A DNA stretch of 64,000 nt from Woeseiaceae bacterium (GTDB taxonomy: Bacteria > Pseudomonadota > Gammaproteobacteria > Steroidobacterales > Woeseiaceae), in the NCBI GenBank assembly GCA_030065915.1, contig JASJCQ010000013.1, forward strand, positions 1 through 64,000, written 5' to 3'. Below the pieces are notes generated by a model. That model was not told the origin of the DNA. It saw only the letters and a list, made by a program, of their open reading frames with translations, and did no database searches. A program made the position numbers and the translations under genes. Numbering within the stretch: the first letter of the stretch is position 1; every line of letters starts with the position of its first letter. Shown piece by piece: positions 30,675 through 40,600 of the stretch.

Positions 30675-30940
30675 TGGCGCGGACCGTTGGTCAACTGCTT
30701 GCATGGCCAGTGATCCAGCTCGTCCGCATCTACCGTTACGCAATCTCCCCGTGGCTGGGGCCGAACTGCCGATTCCAGCCTACCTGCTCCGAGTACGCGA
30801 TAGAGGCACTCAGAGACCACGGTCTTCTCCGGGGAGGTGGCATGGCCATTCGCCGCATATCCCGCTGCCACCCGTGGGGCGGCAGCGGCTACGACCCCGT
30901 GCCGCCGACAGATGATGACGCAGCTCGCAGAGACTCTTAG
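30671..30940 (+). CDS. yidD: Membrane protein insertion efficiency factor YidD
   Basis: A small inner-membrane-associated protein of 89 residues. The signature [20 protein letters not shown] and [14 protein letters not shown] are intact. Usually found between rnpA and yidC; here it is separated from them, in a sufE operon. Start overlaps the sufE stop; its end overlaps the next gene by 29 bases. Confidence 0.95.
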   Translation: MMARTVGQLLAWPVIQLVRIYRYAISPWLGPNCRFQPTCSEYAIEALRDHGLLRGGGMAIRRISRCHPWGGSGYDPVPPTDDDAARRDS

Positions 30941-32003
30941 AGCCGTAACGCGAGAGCTTGTGTTTCCACTGCGCGTACTGTCGGTCGTGTTGCAGGTTTT
31001 CGTGGTCACGCTGTTGCTATCGTTCGCGCTTGCCCTGGCGGCGATGCCGCCGAGTGCGTTGGTGATTCTGATCTGGATACTCACGGCGATCGCATTAGTC
31101 GTCGTTATGCCGTATTTCCTCAGAAGCCTGATGGATTACCTGGAGTGTCGCGCACGCGACCGACGTCCTCAGGTGGCCGGCATCGAGCGGTTTGCATGGT
31201 TCGACAACACCTGGAGCCTGTTCCCTGTCGTCCTGATCAGCGCGGCGGGTTGGGGAATGTACCGGTCCGTTCTTGTCGACAGTGCCGCGGGATTCTGGCT
31301 CATAGTCGTTGCCATGCTTGCGTTGCTGCCAGCAGTACTGAGTGTCCTGGCCATCACGCATTCACCGTTGCAAAGCATCAATCCGCTGTCATGGTGGAAA
31401 CTGATGCATAGGATGGGGCCAAGCTACGCGGTCGTACCTGTCGTCGTCGCCCTGTTGCTGGCCATCTACGTCGTACTGCCTGACGTGCCCGCGTTCTACG
31501 ACGTCTTGCTGCTGCTTTACCTGGCCTTCGTTGTATTCGGCGCGTGCGGCGCAGCGATCAGGCCGTTCGACATCATCGACAATGTCGAAATCGCTCCGGA
31601 CGAAACGGCAGGCGAAGAAAGGCGGCGGACGCAAAGCGACGCGCAGCGCGAGAAACTGTTGGCGCATGCCTACGGCTTCGCCAGCCGCGGAAACACGGCC
31701 GGTGCGGTCGATTTTCTCGTGAGTTCGAGTGCCGATGAAGCGGACCCGATCGCAGCCCGGGAGTGGTACTTCAGCCGGATGTTGAATTGGGAGGATAAAT
31801 TCGCTGCGCTCAAGCTCGCACAAACGATCCTTCATGAACACCTGGCGGCCGGTCACGATATTGCGGCTGTGAAGTTGATGCTTCGCTGTCGACTGTTGGA
31901 CCCGCGCTTCGCCCCGCAGTCTGGCGATCTCGATGCGGCCATTGACGCAGCCGAGGCCTGCCAGAACTCAGACCTCGCAAAGATCCTCAGTAACAGTCGT
32001 TAG
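30912..32003 (+). CDS. Membrane protein with C-terminal helical repeat region
   Basis: About 363 residues. The first two-thirds hold about seven hydrophobic helices (for example [18 protein letters not shown] and [17 protein letters not shown]). The last 120 residues are soluble and helical ([39 protein letters not shown]), a TPR-like pattern. Start is ATG 30912 or 30915. Function unknown. It converges with merC. Confidence 0.7.
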   Translation: MMTQLAETLRAVTRELVFPLRVLSVVLQVFVVTLLLSFALALAAMPPSALVILIWILTAIALVVVMPYFLRSLMDYLECRARDRRPQVAGIERFAWFDNTWSLFPVVLISAAGWGMYRSVLVDSAAGFWLIVVAMLALLPAVLSVLAITHSPLQSINPLSWWKLMHRMGPSYAVVPVVVALLLAIYVVLPDVPAFYDVLLLLYLAFVVFGACGAAIRPFDIIDNVEIAPDETAGEERRRTQSDAQREKLLAHAYGFASRGNTAGAVDFLVSSSADEADPIAAREWYFSRMLNWEDKFAALKLAQTILHEHLAAGHDIAAVKLMLRCRLLDPRFAPQSGDLDAAIDAAEACQNSDLAKILSNSR

Positions 32004-32043
32004 CTCGAACATCCCACCGTTGGCGCAGGCTTTCGCTGGCCCG

Positions 32044-32092
32044 CTGTCTGTAAGAGACAGTTTGTTCACTCGGGAATACACCCGGGTATTCC
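32044..32092. terminator. Two adjacent hairpins between convergent genes
   Basis: CTGTCT / AGACAG (32044-32060, loop GTAAG) and GGAATAC / GTATTCC (32073-32092, loop of six). Both lie between the ends of the membrane-protein gene and merC. No T-run flanks either side, so a termination role is only likely by position. Confidence 0.35.
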
Positions 32093-32164
32093 GTTCAATC
32101 GGAAGTCCCCTTGTGCAGGCAACGGTCTGACCGAGCTGACCTGAGAATCGGTGAGGTAGACGGG

Positions 32165-32566
32165 CTAGGGAGCGGCCGTCGGCGCGGGTTGTCGCGTGCC
32201 GCGGCTGTTGTAGAAGTGCGCAACCGCCAGCACGATCGAGCCCAGCACGGTAACCGCGGTATCGACGCGTGGACCGTAATAGGTGTGCGCTATCGTGGCG
32301 CCGGCTACCAGGATCGCAAGACCAGCGACGCCTGCCCAGACGATCCAGGGCTTGCGGTGGTGCCTGAAACCCAGGCCGAGCGCAACGACGCTCAGCGGTA
32401 TGACGACGACCAGAACCTGCGCATGCAGATGATCGTCCGCCGCTCGTGCCAGTACCGGCAGACCGGCCACGATCAGCGGTAACGCCAGGCAATGCAACAG
32501 GCAGAGGGCAGACAGCAGCACGGCGGCGCGGTCCAGCCACTCGGTTTTTCGAGGTACGTCGGACAT
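32165..32566 (-). CDS. MerC-domain membrane protein
   Basis: 133 residues with four hydrophobic segments. The first, ALCLLHCLALPLIVAGLPVL, holds the paired Cys typical of MerC-type proteins, which carry mercury or other soft metals. The first start codon of the frame is TTG at 32575; the ATG at 32566 gives the usual short N-terminus. No other mer gene is near, so the metal may be zinc or another ion. A Zur-like box lies upstream. Confidence 0.75.
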   Translation of the reverse strand: MSDVPRKTEWLDRAAVLLSALCLLHCLALPLIVAGLPVLARAADDHLHAQVLVVVIPLSVVALGLGFRHHRKPWIVWAGVAGLAILVAGATIAHTYYGPRVDTAVTVLGSIVLAVAHFYNSRGTRQPAPTAAP

Positions 32567-32597
32567 CGTGATCAATCTAGTGGGAATCTCTGCCGTG

Positions 32598-32611
32598 AAT
32601 GATACAACATT
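32598..32611 (-). promoter_or_regulatory. Possible Zur/Fur-type operator
   Basis: On the minus strand the 14 bases read AATGTTGTATCATT, differing at two positions from the AATGTTATAACATT core often seen in gammaproteobacterial Zur sites. It is imperfectly palindromic (10 of 14). It sits between the divergent MerC-like and Trm112-like genes. Sequence pattern only. Confidence 0.3.
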
Positions 32612-32663
32612 GCATCCTACAAGTTTTGTAATATCAGTGGCTTAGATTAGACTCGAGACGCGT

Positions 32664-32918
32664 ATGGACAAGAAGCTACTTACGATCCTGTGCTGCCCGA
32701 TCACCCACAAAAGGCTGAAAATCGCCGGCAGAGACGATCTGAGCCGGGTCAACTCGGCCATTGGGGCCGGAAAAGTACAGAATCGCGGTGGCAACGCGCT
32801 GACCGACGAACTCGAAGAGGCTCTCGTTACCGATGACAGGAAACTGTTGTATCCTGTGCAGAACGGTATTCCCGTCCTGCTAGAGGGAGAGTCGGTCAAC
32901 ATGGAGCAGATTCATTAA
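32664..32918 (+). CDS. Trm112-like (YcaR-type) small protein lacking zinc cysteines
   Basis: 84 residues. The start LLTILCCPITHKRL and the end LLYPVQNGIPVLLEGE match YcaR/Trm112, an activator of methyltransferases. The usual CPxC and the later Cys are gone: one pair reads CCPIT and the second site is DRKLLYP. A middle insert (GAGKVQNRGGNALTDELEE) is longer than in E. coli. Likely a zinc-free variant. Confidence 0.75.
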   Translation: MDKKLLTILCCPITHKRLKIAGRDDLSRVNSAIGAGKVQNRGGNALTDELEEALVTDDRKLLYPVQNGIPVLLEGESVNMEQIH

Positions 32919-32981
32919 TCGCACTCAGCGTCTCCTGCCGGGTTCCTGCCTGTCATCGCAAGCAACGAGAGCCCCGATCGC

Positions 32982-34001
32982 GTGAAACTCCAGGCGAACC
33001 AGCTTTCCTCACACCTGAAATCATCTCTTGCGCCCTGCTACCTGGTTAGCGGCGATGAGCCTTTGCTCGTCGACGAAACGCTGGATGCTTTGCGCCAAGG
33101 CGCGAGAGCAGCAGGATTTGTTGATCGGGACGTACAAGTGGCGTCGGCCGGCTTCGACTGGCAGCAACTGTTCGAGTCGGGCGCGAACCTATCGCTGTTC
33201 TCGGAGCGCCGGATTATCGAATTGCGGTTGCCGACCGGCAAACCCGGTGTGAAAGGAAGCAAGGCGATCGTGGACATGCTCGACCAGCTCGATCATGAAC
33301 TGATGCTGATCGTGATCACGCCGAAACTCGATCGCAGCAGCGCCAATTCGAAGTGGGTGAAAGCGTTAGCCGCGAAAGGGGTTCACATTCCGGTTTGGCC
33401 TATCGATGTTCGTGAGCTTCCCGCATGGATTTCCGGCCGACTGAGGCAGAGTGGCCTGGAGGCGGATCGCGGCGCGGTCAGAATGATCGCTGAGCGCGTC
33501 GAAGGCAATCTGCTGGCCGCTCACCAGGAAGTCGAGAAACTGCGGTTGATCCTCGGGGAGGGTTCGGTAACGGCTGATGACGTGAGCAAGGCCGTGGCGG
33601 ATAGCAGCCGTTTCGACGTGTTCAAGCTCAGCGATGCAGCGCTCAGCGGCGATACGAAACGCGCGGCCCGCATTGTATACGGGCTGCAACACGAAGGGAT
33701 ATCCGAAGTCGTAGCACTGTGGGCGCTGACCAAGGAACTTCGAATTCTGGCGGAGCTCGCAAATGCGGTCCAGATGCGACAGGACGTCGGCACGATCATG
33801 AAACGCAATGGCGTGTGGCAGAATCGACAGGCGCTCCTGAGGAGTTGCCTGTCGCGGCATTCGCTCTCGTCGATTCATTCGCTATTGATCTCTGCAGCCG
33901 AAGCCGATGCCACAGCGAAAGGGCGCCGCCGGGGTGACCCATGGCAACTGATCATGAACCTCGTGTTCGGCATAGCCGGCACCTCGAGGCGCGCGGCTTG
34001 A
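32982..34001 (+). CDS. holA: DNA polymerase III delta subunit
   Basis: It opens the sliding clamp in the clamp loader. The 339 residues match E. coli HolA (343). SSHLKSSLAPCYLVSGDEPLLVDE is the start, and GDTKRAARIVYGLQHEGISEV the conserved later part (both described here briefly). Start GTG. It begins the resumed cluster holA-nadD-rsfS-rlmH. Confidence 0.92.
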   Translation: MKLQANQLSSHLKSSLAPCYLVSGDEPLLVDETLDALRQGARAAGFVDRDVQVASAGFDWQQLFESGANLSLFSERRIIELRLPTGKPGVKGSKAIVDMLDQLDHELMLIVITPKLDRSSANSKWVKALAAKGVHIPVWPIDVRELPAWISGRLRQSGLEADRGAVRMIAERVEGNLLAAHQEVEKLRLILGEGSVTADDVSKAVADSSRFDVFKLSDAALSGDTKRAARIVYGLQHEGISEVVALWALTKELRILAELANAVQMRQDVGTIMKRNGVWQNRQALLRSCLSRHSLSSIHSLLISAAEADATAKGRRRGDPWQLIMNLVFGIAGTSRRAA

Positions 34002-34026
34002 TAACTGCGACAGGAGCGATGCGTCG

Positions 34027-34683
34027 ATGAATGCCATGGGGGTATTCGGCGGAACATTCGACCCCATACACTACGGCCACCTGCGCACCGCCTTCGAGAT
34101 GTTGCAGGCGCTCAGGTTTCAGGACGTGTGCTTCATCCCCTGCGGTGATCCGCCGCATCGAGGGGCGACGTTTGCAGCGGCTCACGAAAGGCTCGCGATG
34201 GTCGAGGCGGCGGTTGATGGCCAGGACGGCTTCATCGTCGACGATCGTGAGGTGCGTCGCGATGGCCCATCGTATTCCGTCGATACGCTGGAGGCATTGC
34301 GTGACGAGAACCCGGGTCGTTCGCTCGGACTGATTATCGGTATGGATGCGTTTCTCGGGTTGACCACGTGGTATCGCTGGCGCGACCTGCTGTCTCTCGC
34401 GCATATCGTCGTCGCCCACAGGCCCGGTTGGCGGGCACCGGATATGGGCGAACTCGGCGAACTGATTGAACAGCACGGCACGCACCGTGTCGAAGACCTG
34501 CATGACGCTGAATGCGGGAGGATTCACATCCATGCCGTCACACAGCTCGAGATTTCGTCAACGGATATACGTGACCTGATCGCCGGCGGTCGGGACCCAC
34601 GCTTCCTTATGCCGGATGCGGTTCGCGGCTACATCAGGCGCAACGGATGTTATGGTGGATTGGCAACAAAGGAGAAGAACTGA
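34027..34683 (+). CDS. nadD: Nicotinate-nucleotide adenylyltransferase
   Basis: It makes deamido-NAD from nicotinate mononucleotide and [16 protein letters not shown] carries the HxGH-type motif and [14 protein letters not shown] the second. 218 residues. It starts 25 bases after holA and runs into the rsfS leader region. Confidence 0.95.
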   Translation: MNAMGVFGGTFDPIHYGHLRTAFEMLQALRFQDVCFIPCGDPPHRGATFAAAHERLAMVEAAVDGQDGFIVDDREVRRDGPSYSVDTLEALRDENPGRSLGLIIGMDAFLGLTTWYRWRDLLSLAHIVVAHRPGWRAPDMGELGELIEQHGTHRVEDLHDAECGRIHIHAVTQLEISSTDIRDLIAGGRDPRFLMPDAVRGYIRRNGCYGGLATKEKN

Positions 34684-34703
34684 GTGATAGAGAATTCAGT
34701 CGT

Positions 34704-35057
34704 ATGAATAGCGAGCAATTAAGTGATCTCGTTGTCGATGCGCTCGACGACATCAAAGGTCTGGACATTGTGAAGCTCGACGTACGCGACATGACGACAG
34801 TGACCGATTTCATGGTGCTCGCAAGCGGTACCTCGAGCCGCCACGTTCAGGCGCTGGTCGACAACGTTGCGGAGAAGGCCAAAGACGCTGGCCACAAACC
34901 CATAGGCGTAGAGGGCGAAGAAGGCGGCGAGTGGGTGCTGCTGGATCTGCAGGACACGCTGGTGCACGTCATGCTGCCCAAGATGCGTGAGTTTTATAAC
35001 CTGGAAAAGCTGTGGTCATTAGGCCCGTCGGCTGATCTGGCGCTGAAAGACGCATAG
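34704..35057 (+). CDS. rsfS: Ribosomal silencing factor RsfS
   Basis: It binds L14 and blocks subunit joining in starvation. The frame reads [19 protein letters not shown] and ends with a [10 protein letters not shown] segment, as in family members. ATG 34704 has little Shine-Dalgarno signal; the best one (AAGGAGAAGAA, 34668-34678) sits just before an in-frame CTG at 34680, so a longer product is possible. 117 residues with the ATG. Confidence 0.93.
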   Translation: MNSEQLSDLVVDALDDIKGLDIVKLDVRDMTTVTDFMVLASGTSSRHVQALVDNVAEKAKDAGHKPIGVEGEEGGEWVLLDLQDTLVHVMLPKMREFYNLEKLWSLGPSADLALKDA

Positions 35058-35060
35058 CCC

Positions 35061-35525
35061 GTGCACATAAGGCTGATCGCTGTCGGCGACCGGCAGCCGG
35101 CCTGGGTGGATGAAGCATGCCGCATCTACAGCGGCCGGTTTCCTCCGCACTGGAAATTTCGGATCGACAAGATCCCGACGACGCGCCGAACGCGCGCGGG
35201 CCAGAGCGCCGCTGATTCCGAGGTCGAAATTATTCTCTCAAAACTGCGCCCGCGGGAACGCATGATCCTGCTTGATGAGCGCGGAAAACAATTCACCAGC
35301 AAAGCACTCGCCGGAAAACTGACTGAGTGGCAAAATAGCGGGCTGGACATCGCTTTTGTCATCGGCGGACCGGATGGCGTCAATGACTTGTGTCGTTCCC
35401 GGGCGCATCTCGTCTGGTCGTTGTCAGACCTGACGCTGCCACACGGCCTGGCCAGGGTGTTGCTGTCGGAGCAGCTGTACCGGGCCTGGACCTTGCAAAC
35501 AGGACATCCGTACCACAGGGAATGA
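35061..35525 (+). CDS. rlmH: 23S rRNA pseudouridine-1915 N3-methyltransferase RlmH
   Basis: A 154-residue SPOUT-fold methyltransferase. RMILLDERGKQFTSKALA and FVIGGPDGVNDLC form the SAM-binding knot region. Start GTG, three bases after rsfS. The partner gene is the usual one. Confidence 0.95.
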   Translation: MHIRLIAVGDRQPAWVDEACRIYSGRFPPHWKFRIDKIPTTRRTRAGQSAADSEVEIILSKLRPRERMILLDERGKQFTSKALAGKLTEWQNSGLDIAFVIGGPDGVNDLCRSRAHLVWSLSDLTLPHGLARVLLSEQLYRAWTLQTGHPYHRE

Positions 35526-35543
35526 GACACCCCGACAAGTCAA

Positions 35544-36119
35544 ATGGAACAGCCACTGCATCTCGCGTCTTCTTCTCCCCGGCGCGCCGAACTTCTGACG
35601 GCGCTGGGCCTCCAATTTACACAGTCTGGTGTTGACGTAGACGAGTCTCGCCTGGACGGCGAGGACCCGGCTGCCATGGTTCTGCGGCTGGCGAAAGACA
35701 AAGCTATCGCCGCCGGGAACGCACCCATTGTCATTGGCGCCGACACGGCCGTCGTTCTCGGTGACGACGTGTTCGGCAAACCTCGCGACAAGCACGCCGC
35801 GGTCGCGATGCTGACCCGGCTGTCCGGTTGCGTACACCGGGTTATGACGGGAGTCGCTGTTCGTTTCGCCGATACCATGCAAACTGCGTTGTCGGTCAGT
35901 GATGTTCGGTTTCGTGTCATCAGTACCGCTGAAGCCGAATCGTACTGGGATACCGGTGAGCCGGCTGACAAGGCGGGTGCTTACGCAATACAGGGTCGCG
36001 GAGGCATCTTTGTCGAGTCGATGAGCGGCAGTTACTCCGGCGTTGTCGGCCTGCCGGTTTACGAGACCGCAAAACTGCTGGCCGGAGCCGGGATACACGT
36101 TCTAAGTAAAGATCAATGA
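35544..36119 (+). CDS. maf: Maf family nucleotide pyrophosphatase (YhdE-like)
   Basis: It removes dTTP/UTP or modified nucleotides. HLASSSPRRAELLTALGL, DESRL, and ADTAVVLGDDVFGKPRD are the family signatures; AIQGRGGIFVESMSGSYSGVVGLP holds the catalytic E and S (segment quoted partly). 191 residues. Four-base overlap with rng. Confidence 0.94.
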   Translation: MEQPLHLASSSPRRAELLTALGLQFTQSGVDVDESRLDGEDPAAMVLRLAKDKAIAAGNAPIVIGADTAVVLGDDVFGKPRDKHAAVAMLTRLSGCVHRVMTGVAVRFADTMQTALSVSDVRFRVISTAEAESYWDTGEPADKAGAYAIQGRGGIFVESMSGSYSGVVGLPVYETAKLLAGAGIHVLSKDQ

Positions 36120-37600
36120 GTGAAGACGCATCCAAAGAGGAAATACTGATCAATGTGACGCCGTCTGAAGTCCGGGCGGCGTTACTGGAGAACGGCATCC
36201 TGCAGGAGGTCTTCATCGAGCGGGAGGGTCGTCGCGGCCTGATCAGCAACATCTACCTCGGTACCGTCTCACGAGTACTGCCGGGTATGCAGGCCGCTTT
36301 CATCGATATCGGCCTCGACCGTACCGCTTTTCTGCATGCCTCGGACATCACGCGTAACGGCGGCAACAGCGAGCAGACGGAAGATGACCTGCCGAGTATT
36401 CGCGAGTTGGTCAGGGAGGGTGACTCCATCCTCGTACAGGTCGTCAAGGACCCGCTCGGCAACAAGGGAGCGCGGTTGACGACGTTCATCACGCTTCCGG
36501 CCAGGCACCTGGTGCTGCTGCCCAAGAGCGATGGCGTCGGCATCTCCGCGAGGATCGAGGACGTCGAGGAGCGTGATCGGCTGCGCGAGATGACCGAGCA
36601 GCTTCTCACCGAGATGAACATCGGTTGCGGCGCCATTGTCCGTACCGTGGCAGAAGGCGCATCGCGCGAAGCGCTGGCCGCCGATCTCAAGTACCTGCTC
36701 AGGTTATGGGGTGTCGTCCAGGAGCGCTGCGGCTCAAGCGCGTCACGTCGCCTGATTCATGAAGACCTCGCCCTGCCGCTGCGCGTACTGCGGGACCTTG
36801 TCAACGTAGACGTCGAGCGCATACTCATCGATTCAGAGACCGATTTCACGGCTATGAAGGAATTCGCCGCGACGTTCCTGCCGGAGGTCGAATCGAAGCT
36901 CGAACACTACAAGCGCCGTCGACCCATCTTCGACCTGCACGGCATCGAGGACGAGATAAAGCGCTCTCTCGAGAGAAACATACCGCTGAAGTCGGGTGGC
37001 TATCTGATCTTCGACCAGACCGAGGCCATGACGACCATCGACATCAATACCGGGGGCTACGTGGGTCATCGCAATCTCGAGGAAACGATCTATCGTACGA
37101 ACCTCGAAGCAGCGGTCGCCATTGCCCGCCAGCTGCGCATTCGAAACCTCGGCGGCATCATCATTATCGATTTCATCGACATGGAAGAGGCCGGGCACCG
37201 GGAAAACGTGCTGGCCGTACTTTCCCAGTCCCTGGAGAAGGACAACGCAAGACACCAGATTACGCCGGTGTCACCGCTCGGTCTTGTCGAGATGACGCGA
37301 AAACGCACGCGCGAGAGCCTGCAGCACATCCTTTGCGAGGATTGCACGAGCTGCAACGGCAAGGGATTCGTGCTGACCGTCGACTCCGTCTGTTTCGAAA
37401 TCTTCCGCGAGATCATTAGGCAGGCCCGTCAGTTCGAGTTTGATGCGGTCATGGTGCTCGCTCATCAGGACGTCATCGAGCGACTGTTGGACGATCAGGC
37501 CAATGCGCTGGCCGAACTCGAGGAGCAGACCGGCAAGTCCATTCAGCTGCAGTCCGAATCCCTGTACCTGCAGGATCAATTCGACGTGGTACTGATGTAG
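36116..37600 (+). CDS. rng: Ribonuclease G
   Basis: A 5'-end-sensing endoribonuclease for 16S rRNA maturation. The S1 region starts with ISNIYLGTVSRVLPGMQAAF. The catalytic DNase-I-like part contains MTTIDINTGGYVG and IIIDFIDM, with the two catalytic Asp. The zinc link CEDCTSCNG is present. 494 residues. It sits between maf and yhdP as in E. coli. Confidence 0.96.
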   Translation: MSEDASKEEILINVTPSEVRAALLENGILQEVFIEREGRRGLISNIYLGTVSRVLPGMQAAFIDIGLDRTAFLHASDITRNGGNSEQTEDDLPSIRELVREGDSILVQVVKDPLGNKGARLTTFITLPARHLVLLPKSDGVGISARIEDVEERDRLREMTEQLLTEMNIGCGAIVRTVAEGASREALAADLKYLLRLWGVVQERCGSSASRRLIHEDLALPLRVLRDLVNVDVERILIDSETDFTAMKEFAATFLPEVESKLEHYKRRRPIFDLHGIEDEIKRSLERNIPLKSGGYLIFDQTEAMTTIDINTGGYVGHRNLEETIYRTNLEAAVAIARQLRIRNLGGIIIIDFIDMEEAGHRENVLAVLSQSLEKDNARHQITPVSPLGLVEMTRKRTRESLQHILCEDCTSCNGKGFVLTVDSVCFEIFREIIRQARQFEFDAVMVLAHQDVIERLLDDQANALAELEEQTGKSIQLQSESLYLQDQFDVVLM

Positions 37601-37605
37601 GCGCG

Positions 37606-40600
37606 ATGAAGAAGCTGTTTCAAAAAGTCTTCAAGGTACTCGCGTATACGATCGCGGGCTTCGTTATCCTGCTTGCGATCGGCGTTGGGCTGTTGCGCCT
37701 GTTCCTGCCACGACTGCCCGAGTACCAGGAACAGATCAAGGTCTGGGCCAGCGACGCAATCGGTGTCGACGTCGAATTCTCGGCGATGGACGCTCGCTGG
37801 GGTCTGAGCGGCCCGGAACTGAACTTCCTCGATGCCGAGCTGATTCGACCCGACAATCTGCGGAGAATCGTCGCTGCAGACGAGGTTAGCGTCAGCGTTG
37901 CGCTCATCCGCCTGATGACCGAGAGGACCGTGGCAATCGACCGCGTCGTCGTGCGGGAATCGCAAATCGAGGTGCGTCGCCTCGATACGGGTGAATTCTG
38001 GTTCCAGGGCAGCACGCTCGATGAACTGTTGCCACCGCGTGAGCAGGACAAGACGCTGCAGAGCAGCGCTATCGAACTCATCGGTGAGAACATCGAGCTG
38101 CTCTACCTTCGGCCCGGAGACGAGCGGCCAAGCCGCTTCGCCATTCCCAGCGTCGTCGTCAGAGGCGATGAGACACGAATCGCAATCGACACGGAGATCA
38201 ATCCGCCGAGCGAGATCGCCGATGAACTCGTGATCTCTGCGACCTACCTGATGGACGTACCGGCCCAGGATCGCGTGTGGGATGTGTTTGCACGTATCGA
38301 GGACGTCGAACTGCCGGCCCTGTCCACACTGTCGGGAAACGAGGCCTGGCGGGTGGCCAGCGGAGGCGGAGATGCGGACGTATCGATCACGATATCCGGC
38401 GATGGTGTGCAGACCGCGTCGGTCGACGTGGACCTTACCGACCTGTCGAGAGACGGGCAGGATCCGGTCGACCTGAAGGGGCTCGTCGAGTATCGGCGCG
38501 ACGACGACGGCTGGCTGTTGGCCGGAACCGGGCTCGAGCTTGCGACGCCGACCGGGGAGTGGCCGCAGTCATCGTTCCGACTGGATACCGGTCTGGATGC
38601 TGACGGATCGATCGCGTTGCTCGACGTTCGGTCCGACTACGTCAATCTGCGCGACTTGCGGTTCGTTACACCATTGCTCGACTCCGAGCTACGAGAGCGG
38701 CTGGATATCCTGTCGCCTCGCGGTGAGATACGCGATCTCGACCTGACGCTGTCAGGCATCGGTTCGGAACAGCTCAGTTACGCAATGTCTGCAGAGGTAT
38801 CCGACATCGGTTTTGAGGCGGTCGAGCGTCTGCCGGGCGTTCGCGGGTTTTCGGCCCGTGTGCGAGCAGACATGTCCGGCGGGCGGGTCGAAATGCGATC
38901 GGAAAACCTGTCGCTGTTGTTGTTCGACTACCTGTCGGAACCGATACAACTGGACAGCGCGCTTGGAACGATCATCTGGCGTCGTAGCGGCGATCGAACG
39001 ACCGTGCTGTCCGATAACATTTCGCTCAACAACGGCGATTTGCAAAGCCAGACCAACGTCCAGATCACGATCGATGGAGACGCTGCGCCCGAGATCGATC
39101 TCGCCAGTGAATGGGCCTTGTCAGACCTGGGTTCGGCGAAACGCTATATTCCTGAGAAGCTGCTGTCGCCGAAACTGTATCGATGGTTCCAGGACGCGTT
39201 GCTCTCGGGCAACGTCAATAACGGCAGGACGCGCCTGTATGGCCCGCTCGACAAGTTTCCGTTTGACGGCGGAGAGGGCCGCTTTCTGCTCGAGGCGACG
39301 GTGAGTGACCTGCTGTTCAAGTACCTGCCACGGTGGCCGGCGGCGGAAGTCAGGACCATGGATGTCGTGCTGGACAACACGCGCCTGTACACGGAGAGAA
39401 ACGTCTCGATCAACGAAGGGCGCGAGGTTCGAGATGCGCAAGTCGAGATTGCTGATCTCCGCGACGCCGTTCTGACGATCAACGGCAAGTCCGACGGCGA
39501 TATGCAGTCGCTGCTCGACTTCTCGAGAAACAGCCCGCTCGACGACTTGCTGGGTGGTGCGCTTGGACGCGTGAGCGTCGGTGGATCCGCAACGGCCGAT
39601 ATCGACCTTGTCGTGCCACTCAAGCGCTCTCGCGAGTTCACGATAACGGCCACCGTTGTCGCTGACGACGCAGAACTCAGGATCGATGGGCTGAATCCTC
39701 CGATCACCAACATGAACGGGCGCGTGACCATTCAAAGGGACGCGCTCGAAAGCGAGTCGCTGACGGCAGAGTTCCTCGGTGAGCCGATAGACATCGTATT
39801 GACCGATGCGAATGAGACCGGGTTCCGCTACGCAGCAAACGTTGCGGGCGACGTCTCGATCGCCGGCCTGTCCGACGGATTCGGCCTGCCGACCGACGGC
39901 CTGCTGGACGGCAGCACGAGCTACACGGCAAGTATCCTGTTTCCGGCAAGGCAAGAAGAGGGTCGCCAGCCATTAACGATTCGTGTTGCCAGCGATCTCG
40001 CCGGAGTCGAGGTCTCGATGCCGCCCCCGTTCGGCAAGCAAGCTAATCTCGAGCGTCCGCTCACCGGTGACATTCGTTTTCCTGGCGGCGGTGATATCGC
40101 GTCAACAGGACGCACCGACGACTTTACGTGGGACCTATCATTCGTCAACGACGATGGGCTGGCTTTCGAGAGGGGCACACTCGTCGTTGGTCAGGACCTG
40201 GAGTCAGAGCTCGTCGAGACGCGTGGGTTGCACATCAGGGGCAATGTGCCGCAATTCTATCTCGACGACTGGCTGGCTATTGGCCAGGGCGACGGATCGC
40301 GTTCCGCCGTCATTGACGAGATTCGCTCGGCCGATGTTGTTGTCGACGATCTGCGCCTGCTCGGTCAGCGACTCAGGGGTCACAGCGTGAAGATGGATAG
40401 AAGCGCAAGGGATTGGCTGATACAGGCGGACGGCGATCAGGTCAGCGGATCGATTACGTTGCCCTACGAGTTCGGCCCGGAGACGACGCTGGTTCTTGAG
40501 ATGCAGCGGCTGGTCCTCCCGGGCGACGACCTGTCGCCGGGCGGCCCCAACGAAGTCGATCCCAGGAATCTGCCGGCGATCACGATTCGCGCCGATGAAT

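Noticed and set aside
32044..32060. CTGTCT-GTAAG-AGACAG resembles a Tn5 mosaic end or sequencing adapter
   Set aside because: Only a short match, with the rest differing; no transposase nearby, so it is treated as a plain hairpin.
37620..38093. Long antisense frames under yhdP, uup and leuS
   Set aside because: High GC leaves many long open frames; none has a good start or family likeness.
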